Source of the DNA: JAVBSX01 sp031549565
Lineage (GTDB): Bacteria > Planctomycetota > Planctomycetia > Pirellulales > Thermoguttaceae
Assembly (NCBI GenBank): GCA_031549565.1
Contig: JAVBPO010000041.1
Coordinates: 1 to 64,000 of the forward strand
DNA: 64,000 bases
Reading direction: 5' to 3'
The text below holds more notes on this DNA, generated by a model. That model was not told the origin of the DNA. It worked only from the letters and a program-made list of their open reading frames with translations, and ran no database searches. The letters are not shown here. The stretch's first letter is position 1.

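Overview
The window looks like chromosomal DNA of a Planctomycetota bacterium, probably in or near the Pirellulales; this is inferred from gene content, not from a marker gene. The signs are a BlaI repressor beside an M56/BlaR1 protease, an H-X9-DG (DUF1559) protein, a Pkn-type kinase whose leader reads like other planctomycete kinases, a BBP2-like porin with a Cys-rich head, and a giant secreted protein with an LEPR-XLL-like N-terminal motif. Both ends cut a gene. I see no rRNA, tRNA, CRISPR array, phage or transposase gene.

Layout. 1-2565 (minus): blaI and an M56 protease with extracellular Ig/carboxypeptidase-regulatory-like repeats (cut at the left edge), preceded by two matching operator-like palindromes. 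2751-10728 (minus): mannose-1-phosphate guanylyltransferase, two small lipoproteins, a sialidase, truA, a HAD phosphatase and a long TPR protein. 11119-13006 (plus): a double-GNAT protein and a class II ketose-bisphosphate aldolase. 13278-15785 (minus): a protein with two DUF1559 domains. 16043-19303 (plus): membrane Ser/Thr kinase, ParD/ParE-like toxin-antitoxin pair, ECF sigma factor; the toxin stop and the sigma start overlap as ATGA. 19369-21144 (minus): porin.

22303 to the window end (plus) is one uninterrupted reading frame of at least 13,899 codons with no stop inside the window. It encodes a giant extracellular-type protein: a basic start with LEDRHLLAV, a small beta-rich head, then long arrays of fibronectin type III-like domains alternating with a recurring, unnamed module (h-Y-x-Y-x-G ... 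P ... A-L ... W). From about 51 kb the array becomes a higher-order repeat of 3.6-3.8 kb per unit, three complete and a fourth cut by the edge. The gene almost never uses the codons TTA, CTA or TCA, so its antisense strand carries very long false reading frames.

Small repeats scattered between genes include a palindromic GC-rich element with defined ends (4.37 and 13.13 kb, with a related copy inside truA) and 7-bp tandem repeats (3.8, 8.1 and 11.1 kb).

How it fits together: the kinase and sigma factor look like a signalling unit interrupted by a toxin-antitoxin pair. The BlaI/M56 pair is a self-regulated sensor. The sialidase, guanylyltransferase, porin and giant protein all belong to surface and glycan biology. 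The giant protein and its 1.16-kb upstream region, shared divergently with the porin, are the most striking part of the window.
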